Positions 1-9,724 of a stretch of DNA of 64,000 bases are shown piece by piece; the stretch's first letter is position 1, and every line of letters begins with the position of its first letter. Under the pieces are notes generated by a model. That model was given only the letters and a program-made list of their open reading frames with translations. It made no database searches and was not told the DNA's origin. The DNA comes from an uncultured Pelagibacteraceae bacterium (GTDB lineage Bacteria; Pseudomonadota; Alphaproteobacteria; Pelagibacterales; Pelagibacteraceae): the NCBI GenBank assembly GCA_902539195.1, contig CACBHZ010000003.1, positions 21,727 through 85,726 on the forward strand, given 5' to 3'. The position numbers and the translations under genes are program-made.

Positions 1-1099
1 TTCAATTATAGGAAATGGAGTTGTTGTAGATCCTTGGGCGCTTTTAGATGAAATTGAAGAAGCTAAATCTAAAGGTGTGGAAATTAATGAAAATAATCTC
101 ATATTATCAGAGACTGCTACATTAATTTTACCATTTCATAGAGAGATGGATGAAATAAGAGAAGACTCTGCAGGTAAATCAAAAATTGGAACTACTAGAA
201 GAGGTATTGGCCCAGCATACGAAGATAAAGTAGGGAGAAGATCTATACGAGTAATGGATCTTGCTTCAAAACAAAATCTTGAAAATCGATTATCATTAGT
301 ACTTGAACACCATAATGCCATCCGAAAAGGATTAGGTAAACCAATATATGAAAAAGATAAACTTGTTAAGGATTTATTAAAAATTGCCCCAAATATTTTA
401 AAATATTCAGCACCTGTTTGGAGAAAGATAGACGAATTTAAATCTGAAAATAAAAAAATATTATTTGAGGGAGCCCAAGGAATATTGCTTGATGTTGATC
501 ACGGAACATATCCATATGTAACTTCATCCAATACAGTAGCAGCTTCAGCTGCAACAGGATCAGGATGTGGTCCAAACTCAATAAACTATGTGTTAGGAAT
601 TACAAAAGCATATACAACAAGGGTAGGTGAAGGACCTTTCCCAACAGAATTAACAGATGATATTGGTAATCATTTAGGTGAAAAGGGACATGAGTTTGGC
701 ACTGTAACTAGCAGAAAAAGAAGATGCGGCTGGTTTGATGGAGTTCTAGTAAGACAAACAATAAAGATTTCGGGTATTGATGGAATTGCATTAACTAAAT
801 TAGATGTATTAGATGAACTTGAGGAAATAAATCTTTGCGTAGCTTACGAACTAAATGGCAAAGATATAGATTATTTTCCTGCTGCTGTCGAAGATCAATT
901 AAATGTCAAACCAGTATATAAAACATTCAATGGCTGGAAATCTAAAACCCAAGGTGTTAAAAAATTTGATGATTTACCTAATAATGCCAAAATTTATGTA
1001 AAAGCTATTGAAGAGTTTATTGAGACAAAAATATCCAGTATTTCAACAAGCCCAGAGAGAAAAGATACTATTCTTTTAGTAGATCCATTTAACTATTAA
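1..1099 (+). CDS. purA: Adenylosuccinate synthase, 5' partial
   Basis: PurA joins IMP and aspartate with GTP to make adenylosuccinate, the first committed step to AMP, in the cytosol. The reading frame is open from base 2, so the N terminus with the GTP-binding loop lies outside the window; about 366 residues remain of the usual roughly 430. Visible family motifs are IGNGVVVDPWALLDE at the very start, TTRRGIGPAYEDK, FEGAQGILLDVDHGTYP, TRVGEGPFPTE and SRKRRCGWFDGV. An in-frame GTG at 77 is an internal valine, not the start. The gene converges on rpoH with a 12-base gap. Confidence 0.97.
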   Translation, partial: SIIGNGVVVDPWALLDEIEEAKSKGVEINENNLILSETATLILPFHREMDEIREDSAGKSKIGTTRRGIGPAYEDKVGRRSIRVMDLASKQNLENRLSLVLEHHNAIRKGLGKPIYEKDKLVKDLLKIAPNILKYSAPVWRKIDEFKSENKKILFEGAQGILLDVDHGTYPYVTSSNTVAASAATGSGCGPNSINYVLGITKAYTTRVGEGPFPTELTDDIGNHLGEKGHEFGTVTSRKRRCGWFDGVLVRQTIKISGIDGIALTKLDVLDELEEINLCVAYELNGKDIDYFPAAVEDQLNVKPVYKTFNGWKSKTQGVKKFDDLPNNAKIYVKAIEEFIETKISSISTSPERKDTILLVDPFNY

Positions 1100-1111
1100 A
1101 AAATAGTAGTA

Positions 1112-2002
1112 TTAATTTGCAGGTAGAAGATTTTTTGATTTAGCAGAGTTAAGCATATGTTTTTGAAGTTTTTCAAATGCTTTATTTTCAATTTGTCTTA
1201 TTCTTTCTCTACTTATTTTAAATTTTTTACTTAAATCTTCTAGAGTTATTGGATCATCTGTTAATCTTCTTGAATAAAGAATTTCTTTTTCTCTATCATT
1301 TAAAATTTTAATAGAATCTTGAAGAAGATCTTTTCGTTGCTCCATTTCTTCATTTTGAGCAAATTTAAGTTCTTGATCCATATCATTGTCTACAACCCAA
1401 TCTTGCCATTCATCACCGTCTTCTCCAATTGGTGCATTTAATGACTGCTCTTTTCCTGAAAGCCTTCTATTCATAGATACAACTTCTTGTTCACTAACAT
1501 CTAATCTGTTTGCTATATCTTTTACATGTTCATCACGTAAGTCACCTTCAGTTCTGGGTGCAATTTGATTTTTTAACTTCTTCAGGTTGAAAAAAAGCTT
1601 CTTCTGAGCTGTTGTGGTTCCAATTTTTACTAAGCTCCATGATCTTAGAATATATTCTTGAATAGAAGCTTTAATCCACCACATCGCATAAGTTGCAAGT
1701 CTAAAACCTTTTTCTGGTTCAAATTTTTTAACAGCTTGCATTAAACCTACGTTACCTTCTGAAATCATTTCATTAAGAGGCAAACCATAACCTTTGTACC
1801 CCATTGCTATTTTAGCAACTAGTCTAAGATGACTTGTAACGAGTTTTTCAGCTGATTTAACATTTCCTGTAGTTTGCCAGTTTTTAGCAAGCATATATTC
1901 TTCTTCAGCATCTAGCATAGGAAATTTTTTTATCTGAGCTAGATATGCAGCTAAACCACCTTCATTTGAAAGAGTAGGTAAATTGTATGTATTATTACTC
2001 AT
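1112..2002 (-). CDS. rpoH: RNA polymerase heat-shock sigma factor (sigma-32)
   Basis: This group 2/3 sigma factor directs RNA polymerase to heat-shock promoters. It is 296 residues, normal for RpoH. Region 2 lies around residues 78-122 (SEGNVGLMQAVKKFEPEKGF, then ATYAMWWIKASIQEYI). The RpoH-specific box around 132-143 (AQKKLFFNLKKLK) separates it from RpoD. Region 4 with its helix-turn-helix lies near 255-285 (SRERIRQIENKAFEKL). Start ATG at 2002 gives MSNNTYNLP, a typical alphaproteobacterial RpoH beginning. It lies 43 bases downstream of rluD on the same strand, a pairing common in alphaproteobacteria. Confidence 0.96.
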   Translation of the reverse strand: MSNNTYNLPTLSNEGGLAAYLAQIKKFPMLDAEEEYMLAKNWQTTGNVKSAEKLVTSHLRLVAKIAMGYKGYGLPLNEMISEGNVGLMQAVKKFEPEKGFRLATYAMWWIKASIQEYILRSWSLVKIGTTTAQKKLFFNLKKLKNQIAPRTEGDLRDEHVKDIANRLDVSEQEVVSMNRRLSGKEQSLNAPIGEDGDEWQDWVVDNDMDQELKFAQNEEMEQRKDLLQDSIKILNDREKEILYSRRLTDDPITLEDLSKKFKISRERIRQIENKAFEKLQKHMLNSAKSKNLLPAN

Positions 2003-2045
2003 AGGAAGTATTTATGTAATAGAGAAATTTTTTTTTACAATCGTT

Positions 2046-3026
2046 TTATTTACTTAATTTTCTTAGTTTTTTTAAGATATCATTTAATTCGTTTGGGATA
2101 TTTGATGAAAATTCTAATCTTTCCCCTGTCCTTGGATGGTCAAAACCTAGCTGTTTTGCGTGTAAAAATTGTCTCTCAAGATTGGAAATTTTATTATTAA
2201 GATCTTCATCAATGTTTTTAAATTTTTTAAATTTTTTTTTATATTTTTTATCTCCAAGAATATTGTTACCTTTGTATGACATATGAACTCTTATTTGATG
2301 AGTTCTCCCGGTTTCTAATTTACATTGTATAAAACTAAAAGTTGGAACATTATCATTCTCAAAAAGCTCTAATGTTTCATAATGTGTAATTGCCTTTTTA
2401 CCTTTGCTTGATGATACTTCCATCATCTGTCTATTTTTCGAACTTCTGGTTATGAATGTTTCAATTGTTCCTTTTTGAGGCCTTAATTTTCCCCAAATTA
2501 AAGTTTGATAAACTCTAGTTATAGAATGTTCAGAGAATTGAAGTGATAATTTTTCATGAGTTGAGTTATTTTTTGCTATTACAATTAATCCAGAAGTATC
2601 TTTATCAATTCTATGAACTATACCAGGTCTCAGTTCATCTCCAATATCAGATAAATTTTTGCTATCATAATTCATTAACGCATTAACTATCGTATTATCA
2701 TAATTACCAGCACCAGGATGCATTGAAATTCCAGATGGTTTGTCAATTACAATTAGATCTTCATCTTCGTGAATTATGTTTAATTTAAAATTATAAGGTT
2801 TTAAGCTTTGTTTCTTTGGTTCAACAATTTCAAGCTCAATTTTGTCATTTAGTTTAGTTTTAATTGAAGGGTCTTGTATAATTTTCTCGTTAATTTTTAA
2901 TTTACTATCTAATATTAAATTTTTTACTCTAGTTCTGCTTAAATTCTTATCATGATTTGCTAATATTGTGTCTACTCTCTTATTATTATCATCCTCTTTA
3001 ATAATAAAATTGATGATATTTTTCAT
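2046..3026 (-). CDS. rluD: RluA-family 23S rRNA pseudouridine synthase, probably RluD
   Basis: The enzyme isomerises specific uridines to pseudouridine, for RluD in helix 69 of 23S rRNA. An N-terminal S4-like RNA-binding segment (about residues 15-65) is followed by the catalytic RluA domain. The catalytic aspartate sits in HRIDKDTSGLIVIAKN, and RTHQIRVHMSYKGNNILGD is the second family signature. At 326 residues the length fits RluD. The next gene downstream is rpoH. RluC or RluA specificity cannot be excluded from sequence alone, but the S4 domain and the rpoH context favour RluD. The start codon lies only 23 bases from the divergent tRNA-Arg. Confidence 0.9.
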   Translation of the reverse strand: MKNIINFIIKEDDNNKRVDTILANHDKNLSRTRVKNLILDSKLKINEKIIQDPSIKTKLNDKIELEIVEPKKQSLKPYNFKLNIIHEDEDLIVIDKPSGISMHPGAGNYDNTIVNALMNYDSKNLSDIGDELRPGIVHRIDKDTSGLIVIAKNNSTHEKLSLQFSEHSITRVYQTLIWGKLRPQKGTIETFITRSSKNRQMMEVSSSKGKKAITHYETLELFENDNVPTFSFIQCKLETGRTHQIRVHMSYKGNNILGDKKYKKKFKKFKNIDEDLNNKISNLERQFLHAKQLGFDHPRTGERLEFSSNIPNELNDILKKLRKLSK

Positions 3027-3039
3027 AAATTATTATATT
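3010..3039 (+). promoter_or_regulatory. Candidate promoter for tRNA-Arg inside the rluD start region
   Basis: TTGATG at 3010-3015 and TATATT at 3034-3039 are separated by 18 bases, and the -10 box ends 10 bases before the mature tRNA 5' end. The -35 lies inside the first codons of the divergent rluD. This is a consensus-matching inference in AT-rich DNA, where chance matches are common. Confidence 0.3.
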
Positions 3040-3049
3040 AAATTATTAT

Positions 3050-3126
3050 GCGTTCGTAGCTCAACTGGATAGAGCGCCAGATTTCGGCTCTGGAGGTTCA
3101 GGGTTCGACTCCTTGCGGGCGCACCA
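3050..3126 (+). tRNA. tRNA-Arg (anticodon TCG)
   Basis: A full cloverleaf of 77 bases with encoded CCA. The acceptor strand GCGTTCG pairs with CGGGCGC (two G-U pairs), the D stem is GCTC/GAGC, and the anticodon stem is CCAGA/TCTGG around loop TTTCGGC, giving anticodon TCG that reads CGA. The T stem is CAGGG/CCTTG around TTCGACT, followed by discriminator A and CCA. The last base of CCA directly abuts the stop codon of the convergent ABC permease, leaving no room for a separate terminator. Confidence 0.97.
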
Positions 3127-3918
3127 TTATTCGCCCATATTAATAAGCGTTCCTTTGTTTTTTGCGACATTGAAAGAATAATAGAATAATGCAATTGATA
3201 ATACAAAGTAAACTCCATTCCACATGAAAGCATAATAGATATTTTGAATATCTACAGTTTGATTAATCAAAATATTTCTTGCTTCTTCAAATATATATAC
3301 CAATGGTAGTAGATAAGCTATCTTCTGGAACATCTCTGGCAATATTTCAATTGGATAATAAATGCATCCAAATGGAGCTAATAAAAACATTGTAGACCAT
3401 GCTATATTTTCAAAAGAGGGTCCATATCTTAATAGACCAGCAGATACCAGGATGCCAAGTGTTATTCCAAATAAATATAGGCTCAAAAATAAAAAGAATA
3501 AAAATATTCCTAAATCTAAAATTGAAATACCGAATAATGGAGAAGTTAAAAGCACTGCTGGTATTAAACCTATAAGAGCTCTAATTAAAGCTGTAGCAAC
3601 AAGTGAAGTTAATATTTCACCAATTTTCATTGGCGCAATAAATAAATTTGTAAAGTTTCTACTCCAAATCTCTTCAAGAAATAGCATATTAAATCCAATG
3701 CTTGTTCTGAAAAGAAAATCATAAAGGATTGCGCACGTTAATATGACTCCTACCGCATTATTATAATATGTTGTGTGTGTAGCAAAAAAATTTGAGATAA
3801 ATCCCCATAAAGTAATTTGAATAGTTGGCCAATAAACAAGATCTAAAACTCTTGGGAAAGATCTGGTAATTAAATAAAAATGTCTTAAAAAAAGACCATA
3901 CATTCTAGTTAAGCTCAT
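3127..3918 (-). CDS. ABC-2 type transporter permease
   Basis: An integral inner-membrane protein of 263 residues with about six hydrophobic segments, in the ABC2_membrane pattern. It shows an N-terminal amphipathic stretch (MYGLFLRHFYLITRSFPR), a long cytoplasmic loop with EEIWSRNFTNLFIAPMK, and a final membrane segment. It overlaps the ATPase gene upstream by 14 bases, so the two form one exporter, probably one permease dimer with two ATPases. The substrate is unknown; relatives export polysaccharides, lipids or drugs. The stop codon touches the CCA end of tRNA-Arg on the other strand. Confidence 0.85.
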   Translation of the reverse strand: MSLTRMYGLFLRHFYLITRSFPRVLDLVYWPTIQITLWGFISNFFATHTTYYNNAVGVILTCAILYDFLFRTSIGFNMLFLEEIWSRNFTNLFIAPMKIGEILTSLVATALIRALIGLIPAVLLTSPLFGISILDLGIFLFFLFLSLYLFGITLGILVSAGLLRYGPSFENIAWSTMFLLAPFGCIYYPIEILPEMFQKIAYLLPLVYIFEEARNILINQTVDIQNIYYAFMWNGVYFVLSIALFYYSFNVAKNKGTLINMGE

Positions 3919-4642
3919 TTCTGCTCCTTGATAATTTTAAAAAAACTTCCTCTAGGTTTTTTCTGCCATGTTTATTGATTAATTCTTTAGGATTTCCTTC
4001 ATCGATAATAATCCCATCCTTCATCATTAGAATTGATTTACAAAGCCTAGTGACTTCATTCATATTATGAGAAGCAAGAAGTATAGATATTTTTTTTTCT
4101 TTTTTATAATCTTCCAAAAAAGATCTAACAAAATCACCTACTTCAGGATCTAATGATGCAGTTGGCTCATCTAATAGCAATACTTTTGGTTCGTTGATTA
4201 ATGCTTTTGCCAAACTTACTCTATTCTTTTGTCCAGATGATAATTCACCTGTAATGTTATTAAGCAAATCTTCTAATCTTAATTTTTCTGATAAAAATTC
4301 GATCCTCTCATTAATATTATTTATTTTGTATAATTTTCCATAAACAGTTAGATTTTGTTTAACTGTAAGTTTTTTTGGTAATTCAATATATGGAGATATG
4401 AAGTTAATCTGTTCCAAGATTTCAATTCTATTCCCTTCCAATTTTTGACCATTTATTAAAATTTCTCCACTAGTTGGTTTTAAAAGTCCCAATAACATGC
4501 CTATAGTTGTTGTTTTGCCAGATCCATTTGGACCTAATAGACCTAAAATTTCGTCTTCTTTTATGTTAAAACTTATACCTTTGACAGCTTCATTCTTTCC
4601 GTAATTTTTTTTTATATTTTTAACTTCCACTAAATTTTTCAT
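3905..4642 (-). CDS. ABC transporter ATP-binding protein (ABC-2 exporter type)
   Basis: The cytoplasmic motor of the exporter formed with the overlapping permease gene. In its 245 residues are Walker A GPNGSGKTT (about 37-45), the signature LSSGQ (a conservative change from LSGGQ), Walker B VLLLDEPTASLDP and the switch histidine in LLASHN. The closest pattern is the CcmA/NodI-like subfamily paired with ABC-2 permeases. The start ATG overlaps the stop of the upstream tsaC gene by 4 bases, indicating translational coupling. The substrate cannot be inferred. Confidence 0.9.
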   Translation of the reverse strand: MKNLVEVKNIKKNYGKNEAVKGISFNIKEDEILGLLGPNGSGKTTTIGMLLGLLKPTSGEILINGQKLEGNRIEILEQINFISPYIELPKKLTVKQNLTVYGKLYKINNINERIEFLSEKLRLEDLLNNITGELSSGQKNRVSLAKALINEPKVLLLDEPTASLDPEVGDFVRSFLEDYKKEKKISILLASHNMNEVTRLCKSILMMKDGIIIDEGNPKELINKHGRKNLEEVFLKLSRSRNELN

Positions 4643-5574
4643 TTTTTTGATGCTCTAAAAAGTCTATCGTTAATCACTAATCCAAAGTTTTGGTTTGGTA
4701 TTCTTTCTACAGCTATTTTTTTGTAACCTAACTTCTTAATTTTTCTTAATGTTTTATATAAATTTTTAACACTCTCCATTAGGTTATTTGTCTTACTTAA
4801 GTAAAAATAATTCTTATTATTTTCTTCTCTCTTCTTAATTAGGATGAAAGCCTCATCTTTTTTTATTTTAACTGCGTTTAATCTAATAGGTATACCTGGT
4901 GAATAATGAATTCTTCTTCTCCCTGGAGAACTTATGTTACTTTTAGCATACAATTTAGTTTTTAAATTTGTTTTTAGTTTTTTATTTAATATAGAAATAT
5001 TTAAACCACCCAATCTTAAGATTTGAGGTTTTTTTACTAAACTTATAATCGTAGATTCAACACCAATTTTTGATCTTCCGCCTTCTAGAATAAATTTAAT
5101 TTTTTCTCCAAATTCATCATATACATCATCTTTTGTTACAGGACTTATCCCTTCAGAGATATTTGCGCTAGGCGCTGCTAAAGGATATTTTAAAGATTTT
5201 AATAATTTTCTAGCGGTTCGGTGACTTGGAAATCTTATACCTAACGTTTTTTTGTTATTAGTAACGTTTTTTGAAATTTTGCTTTCATTTTTTAGTTTTA
5301 ATATAAATGTAATTGGACCAGGGCATAATGAATTATAAAGTTTGTAAAACAAAGTATTAGTCTTACAATCTTTCTCCAAATCTTTAATATTATAGTAATG
5401 AACAATTAAGGGGTTATCGGCAGGTCTTCCTTTTAATTTAAATATTCTTTTGGTAGCTTTATCAGAATAGGCATTAGCAGCTAATCCATAGACAGTTTCC
5501 GTAGGTATTCCAATACATTCGTGATTATTTAAATATTTTACTGCTTTTTTAATATTTGAATAATTAATTTTCAT
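4639..5574 (-). CDS. tsaC: L-threonylcarbamoyladenylate synthase, Sua5 type
   Basis: The enzyme makes threonylcarbamoyl-AMP from threonine, bicarbonate and ATP for the t6A modification at position 37 of ANN-decoding tRNAs. The YrdC domain occupies about residues 8-195, with GIPTETVYGLAANA, FKLKGRPADNPLIVHYY and LAAPSANISEGISPV. The linker HYSPGIPI leads into a shorter C-terminal Sua5 domain. At 311 residues it is the long Sua5 form rather than the short E. coli TsaC form. It leads the operon with the ABC exporter and is divergent from xseB, 20 bases away. Confidence 0.92.
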   Translation of the reverse strand: MKINYSNIKKAVKYLNNHECIGIPTETVYGLAANAYSDKATKRIFKLKGRPADNPLIVHYYNIKDLEKDCKTNTLFYKLYNSLCPGPITFILKLKNESKISKNVTNNKKTLGIRFPSHRTARKLLKSLKYPLAAPSANISEGISPVTKDDVYDEFGEKIKFILEGGRSKIGVESTIISLVKKPQILRLGGLNISILNKKLKTNLKTKLYAKSNISSPGRRRIHYSPGIPIRLNAVKIKKDEAFILIKKREENNKNYFYLSKTNNLMESVKNLYKTLRKIKKLGYKKIAVERIPNQNFGLVINDRLFRASKK

Positions 5575-5594
5575 ATAATATTACAAATTATTAT

Positions 5595-5849
5595 ATGAAT
5601 GAAAAAATTTTGCCAGATGATATTGAGTCAAAATCTTTGAGTGAACTCACAGATATAGCAGATCGTTTAATACAAGAATTAGAAAGTAAAAAAAATTTGG
5701 AGGAATCTATTGATGATTATCAATATTTAATAAAGTTAAATAATTTAATAGAGAAAAAATTTCAAAAGGATTCAAAAAATATATCTGAAAGTACCAAGCT
5801 AAAAATTGAAGAATTAACCAAAAAAAAAAATGAAAAAAAAATTAGTTAA
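5595..5849 (+). CDS. xseB: Exodeoxyribonuclease VII small subunit
   Basis: A small, almost wholly helical protein of 84 residues. The segment LSELTDIADRLIQELESKKN followed by LEESIDDYQYLIKLN fits the XseB pattern, in which a leucine-rich helix pairs with XseA. The xseB-ispA-dxs order is common across proteobacteria and supports the call. XseA is not in the window. The lysine-rich C-terminal tail overlaps ispA by 20 bases across an 11-A run, so the two are probably translationally coupled. Confidence 0.8.
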   Translation: MNEKILPDDIESKSLSELTDIADRLIQELESKKNLEESIDDYQYLIKLNNLIEKKFQKDSKNISESTKLKIEELTKKKNEKKIS

Positions 5850-6699
5850 AACTGTTAATGAAGTAAATAAATTTTTAAAAAATTACTTAGCAAAACAAAA
5901 AAAAACAGATCTAATTATACCTATTAAGTATGGTTTATTTCCTGGAGGAAAAAAAATAAGATCTAAGCTTATTTTTGATGTTGGAAAAATTTTTAATGTC
6001 GAAAAAAAATATCTTTTATATTTAAGTTCAGCTGTTGAATGTATACACGCTTATTCACTAATACATGACGATTTACCGTGTATGGATGATGATGATATTA
6101 GAAGAGGTAAACTAACTACACATAAAAAATTTGGAGAATCAACAGCTGTTTTAGCTGGAAACTCCCTTTTGACATTAGCTTTTGAAATTTTATCTGATCC
6201 AAAGTTCAATATAAATAACAATAAAAAAATATCCCTAATAAATCTAATATCTCAATCATCAGGTCACCAAGGAATAGCTGGAGGTCAATTTTTGGATTTA
6301 AATTATGAAAGAAAAAAAGTTTCTAAACAAAAAGTTATAGATATGGAGATTAAAAAGACTGGAAAATTATTTTCATTCAGCTGTTTGTCTCCAATTATTT
6401 TGATAAATAAAAAAGATCAAATAAAAAAATTCTCAATTATTGGTGAAAAAATTGGTTTACTTTTTCAAATTGCAGATGATTTAATTGATTATAGCAGTAC
6501 ATCAAAAACTGCAGGAAAAAAAACAAATAAAGATTCAAAAAGGGGAAAAGCAACATTAATAAGTTTACTAGGATATAAAAATGCTATTAAATATGCGTCA
6601 AAACTAAAAAAAGAAATATTTAATAGTTTAGTTAGCTATGGAAATAATGCTAGTGATTTAAAAGAGACAATTGAATTTATATTAAGTAGAAATAAATAA
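5830..6699 (+). CDS. ispA: Farnesyl diphosphate synthase
   Basis: A trans-prenyltransferase that condenses IPP with DMAPP and GPP to make C15 farnesyl diphosphate. The first aspartate-rich motif, DDLPCMDDDDIRRGK, has the long DDxxxxD spacing of bacterial FPP synthases; the second is QIADDLIDYS. GGKKIRSKL near residue 37 binds IPP. Its 289 residues match the family. The start ATG arises at the end of an 11-A tract within xseB, and its stop is followed immediately by the dxs ATG, so the three genes form one operon feeding isoprenoid synthesis. Confidence 0.94.
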   Translation: MKKKLVKTVNEVNKFLKNYLAKQKKTDLIIPIKYGLFPGGKKIRSKLIFDVGKIFNVEKKYLLYLSSAVECIHAYSLIHDDLPCMDDDDIRRGKLTTHKKFGESTAVLAGNSLLTLAFEILSDPKFNINNNKKISLINLISQSSGHQGIAGGQFLDLNYERKKVSKQKVIDMEIKKTGKLFSFSCLSPIILINKKDQIKKFSIIGEKIGLLFQIADDLIDYSSTSKTAGKKTNKDSKRGKATLISLLGYKNAIKYASKLKKEIFNSLVSYGNNASDLKETIEFILSRNK

Positions 6700-8610
6700 A
6701 TGCAGAATTATAAATATTTAAATAATATTAATTTTCCTTCAGATATAAAAAAACTCAATAATGAAGAATTAAAAGTTCTATCAGAAGAAGTAAGAAGCGA
6801 AATGATTGATGCTGTTTCAAAAACAGGTGGTCATCTAGGTGCGGGCTTAGGTGTTGTTGAATTAACAGTAGCACTTCATCATGTTTTTGACACACCTAAG
6901 GACAAATTGATATGGGATGTTGGTCATCAATCATACCCTCATAAAATTTTAACAGGAAGAAAAGATAAAATACGAACTTTACGACAAGGAAGCGGATTAT
7001 CTGGTTTTACAAAGCGATCAGAAAGTGAATTTGACCCTTTTGGTGCAGCTCATAGTTCCACTTCTATTTCTGCTGGATTTGGTATTGCAACAGCAAATAA
7101 ATTATCAAATAAATCAGATCAGGTTATAGCAGTTATTGGTGACGGTGCCATGAGCGCAGGAATGGCATATGAAGCTATGAATAATGCTGGAGACTCAAAA
7201 ACAAAAATGATCGTAATTTTGAATGACAATGATATGTCAATTGCAAAACCAGTTGGTGCAATGAAATCTTATCTTGCTAAAATTTTTTCAGGTAAGATTT
7301 ATTTTAGTTTCAGAGAAACAGTTAAAATGATTATTTCATCATTTTCAAAAAGATTTAGCAAAAAGGCTGGAAAGGCTGAAGATTTTTTGAGATCGGCTGT
7401 CACAGGTGGTACATTATTTAATTCATTAGGTTTTTATTATGTTGGTCCAATTGATGGTCATGATTTAGATGTACTATTGCCAATTTTAAAAAATGCGAAA
7501 GAAAGCAATCATAATGGTCCAATACTAATTCATATAAAAACTCAAAAAGGGAAAGGATATAGTTTTGCTGAAAAATCTGATGATAAGTATCATGGAGTTA
7601 CAAAATTTGATGTTCAAACTGGAGTTCAACAAAAATCAACAACCAAGACTCCTGCTTTTACAAAGGTATTTGCAAATACATTAATAGAGCATGCAAAGAA
7701 AGATAGTAAAATTGTAGGTATAACTGCTGCTATGCCATCTGGGACAGGAATGGACGCCTTTAGTAAAGTTTTCCCGGACAGAACTTTTGATGTTGGAATT
7801 GCTGAACAACATGCTGTTACTTTTGCTGCAGGCTTAGCAACAGAGGGTTATAAGCCTTATGCAGCAATTTATTCAACATTTTTACAAAGAGCTTATGATC
7901 AGGTAGTTCATGACGTTGCAATTCAAAGTTTACCAGTAAGATTTGCAATTGATAGAGCTGGTTTAGTTGGCGCCGATGGAGCCACTCATGCAGGTGCTTT
8001 TGATATTACATATTTATCAACTTTACCTAATTTTATTGTTATGGCAGCAAGTGATGAAGCAGAATTGGTAAGAATGGTCAATACGTCTGTAGATATTAAT
8101 AATCAACCATGTGCATTTAGATATCCAAGAGGAAATGGTGCAGGTTTAGAATTACCTGATATCAACGAAAAAATAGATATTGGAAAAGGTAGAGTTATAA
8201 GAGAAGGTAAGAAAGTTGCCTTAGTAAGTTTTGGTAACAGATTAAAAGAATGTTTATTGGCTGAAAAAGGTTTAAAAAAAATGGGAATTAATCCAACAAT
8301 TATAGATGCTAGATTTGCAAAACCTCTGGATGAAAATCTTATGTGGCAAGTTGCAACAAATCATGAAGTGCTAATTACGTTGGAAGAAGGCTCTATAGGA
8401 GGTTTTGGAGCTCATGTAAATCATTTCTTAAATGAAAAGAATTTATTAGATAATAATATAAAATTTAGATCAATGATTTTGCCTGATAAATTTTTAGACC
8501 AAGACAAACCAGAAGAAATGTATAAAGAAGCTGGTCTAGATGCTAAATCGATTGAAGCGAAGGTCTTAGAAACTCTAAATTCTAAAGTTTTAATTAAAAA
8601 AACTAATTAA
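6700..8610 (+). CDS. dxs: 1-deoxy-D-xylulose-5-phosphate synthase
   Basis: The thiamine-diphosphate enzyme that starts the MEP isoprenoid pathway from pyruvate and glyceraldehyde 3-phosphate. It is 636 residues. [16 protein letters not shown] and [18 protein letters not shown] (TPP/Mg binding) lie in the N-terminal domain, and [17 protein letters not shown] with the catalytic glutamate begins the pyrimidine domain. A transketolase C-terminal domain follows. The start ATG abuts the ispA stop with no gap. The 3' end overlaps the convergent aroC by 4 bases. Confidence 0.97.
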   Translation: MQNYKYLNNINFPSDIKKLNNEELKVLSEEVRSEMIDAVSKTGGHLGAGLGVVELTVALHHVFDTPKDKLIWDVGHQSYPHKILTGRKDKIRTLRQGSGLSGFTKRSESEFDPFGAAHSSTSISAGFGIATANKLSNKSDQVIAVIGDGAMSAGMAYEAMNNAGDSKTKMIVILNDNDMSIAKPVGAMKSYLAKIFSGKIYFSFRETVKMIISSFSKRFSKKAGKAEDFLRSAVTGGTLFNSLGFYYVGPIDGHDLDVLLPILKNAKESNHNGPILIHIKTQKGKGYSFAEKSDDKYHGVTKFDVQTGVQQKSTTKTPAFTKVFANTLIEHAKKDSKIVGITAAMPSGTGMDAFSKVFPDRTFDVGIAEQHAVTFAAGLATEGYKPYAAIYSTFLQRAYDQVVHDVAIQSLPVRFAIDRAGLVGADGATHAGAFDITYLSTLPNFIVMAASDEAELVRMVNTSVDINNQPCAFRYPRGNGAGLELPDINEKIDIGKGRVIREGKKVALVSFGNRLKECLLAEKGLKKMGINPTIIDARFAKPLDENLMWQVATNHEVLITLEEGSIGGFGAHVNHFLNEKNLLDNNIKFRSMILPDKFLDQDKPEEMYKEAGLDAKSIEAKVLETLNSKVLIKKTN

Positions 8611-9692
8611 TTGCCACATTGAGCTTTATTCATTAAGTAGTGATCAAGAATTACACAATGCATCATTGCTTCGCCAATAGGTACTGCTCTAATACCTACA
8701 CATGGATCATGTCTTCCTGTGACTGAAATTGAGGTATTTTTTCCAAATTTATTAATTGTTTTTCTTTGAGAAAGAATTGATGAAGTTGGTTTTACTGCAA
8801 AAGAAACTATTATTTCTTGACCACTAGAAATACCTCCAAGAATTCCTCCAGCATTATTCGATTTAAATTTTGTTTTCTTTCCTGTTTGGGACATTTCATC
8901 AGAATTTTGTTCACCAGAAAGTTGAGCAGAGTTCATTCCTGAACCTATATTTACCCCTTTTACTGCGTTAATACTCATCATTGCTGATGCTAAATCCATA
9001 TCTAATTTTGAATAAATTGGAGCTCCTAATCCGATAGGAACACCTTTTGCTCTTACTTCAATAATAGCCCCACATGATGAGCCAGCTTTTCTTATCCCAA
9101 GTAAATATTTTTCCCATAATTTTAAAACTGTTTTATCAGGACAAAACAAAGGGTTTTTTGTGATGAAACTGTCATTCCATTTTTTTATGTCACATCCTAA
9201 TATTCCTAATTGTGTTACGGCTCCAATTACACTGTACTTTTTCCCAATAATATTTTGCAAAACTTGTTTTGCTATTGCCCCTGCTGCCACTCTTGAAGCA
9301 GTCTCTCTCGCTGATTGTCTGCCTCCACCTCTATAATCTCTAATTCCATACTTTTTAAAATATGTATAATCAGCATGACCAGGTCTAAATTTATCTTTAA
9401 TATTTTTATAATCCCTAGAACGCATATCTTTATTGAAGATAATCATTGAGATAGGTGTACCAGTTGTTTTACCCTCAAATGTTCCTGATAAAATTTCTAC
9501 TTTATCATCCTCTTTTCTTTGGGTTGTGAATTTTGACTGACCAGGCTTTCTTTTATTTAATTCTAACTGAATGTCTCTGATATTAAGCTTAATATTCGGA
9601 GGACAACCATCAACAACACATCCTATTGCTGGACCGTGAGACTCACCCCAAGTAGTAAATCGAAAAAATTTTCCAAATGTATTAAAAGACAT
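8607..9692 (-). CDS. aroC: Chorismate synthase
   Basis: The last shikimate-pathway enzyme, converting EPSP to chorismate with reduced FMN. It is 361 residues, with all three signatures: [20 protein letters not shown] near the N terminus, [19 protein letters not shown] around residue 130, and [17 protein letters not shown] near the C terminus. [15 protein letters not shown] also matches. It is divergent from pdxH (32 bases between the starts) and converges on dxs with a 4-base overlap, so no dedicated terminator fits between them. Confidence 0.97.
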   Translation of the reverse strand: MSFNTFGKFFRFTTWGESHGPAIGCVVDGCPPNIKLNIRDIQLELNKRKPGQSKFTTQRKEDDKVEILSGTFEGKTTGTPISMIIFNKDMRSRDYKNIKDKFRPGHADYTYFKKYGIRDYRGGGRQSARETASRVAAGAIAKQVLQNIIGKKYSVIGAVTQLGILGCDIKKWNDSFITKNPLFCPDKTVLKLWEKYLLGIRKAGSSCGAIIEVRAKGVPIGLGAPIYSKLDMDLASAMMSINAVKGVNIGSGMNSAQLSGEQNSDEMSQTGKKTKFKSNNAGGILGGISSGQEIIVSFAVKPTSSILSQRKTINKFGKNTSISVTGRHDPCVGIRAVPIGEAMMHCVILDHYLMNKAQCGN

Positions 9693-9724
9693 TATATTAT
9701 TATATAAATTATTTTGGTTAAATT

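Noticed and set aside
77..79. GTG as the start of purA
   Set aside because: Conserved PurA sequence (IGNGVVVDPWALLDE) is encoded in the same frame upstream to base 2, so this is an internal valine.
3033..3233. Minus-strand 66-codon frame spanning tRNA-Arg
   Set aside because: Its C-terminal part is just the translation of the tRNA complement, it has no family features and it overlaps the ABC permease end.
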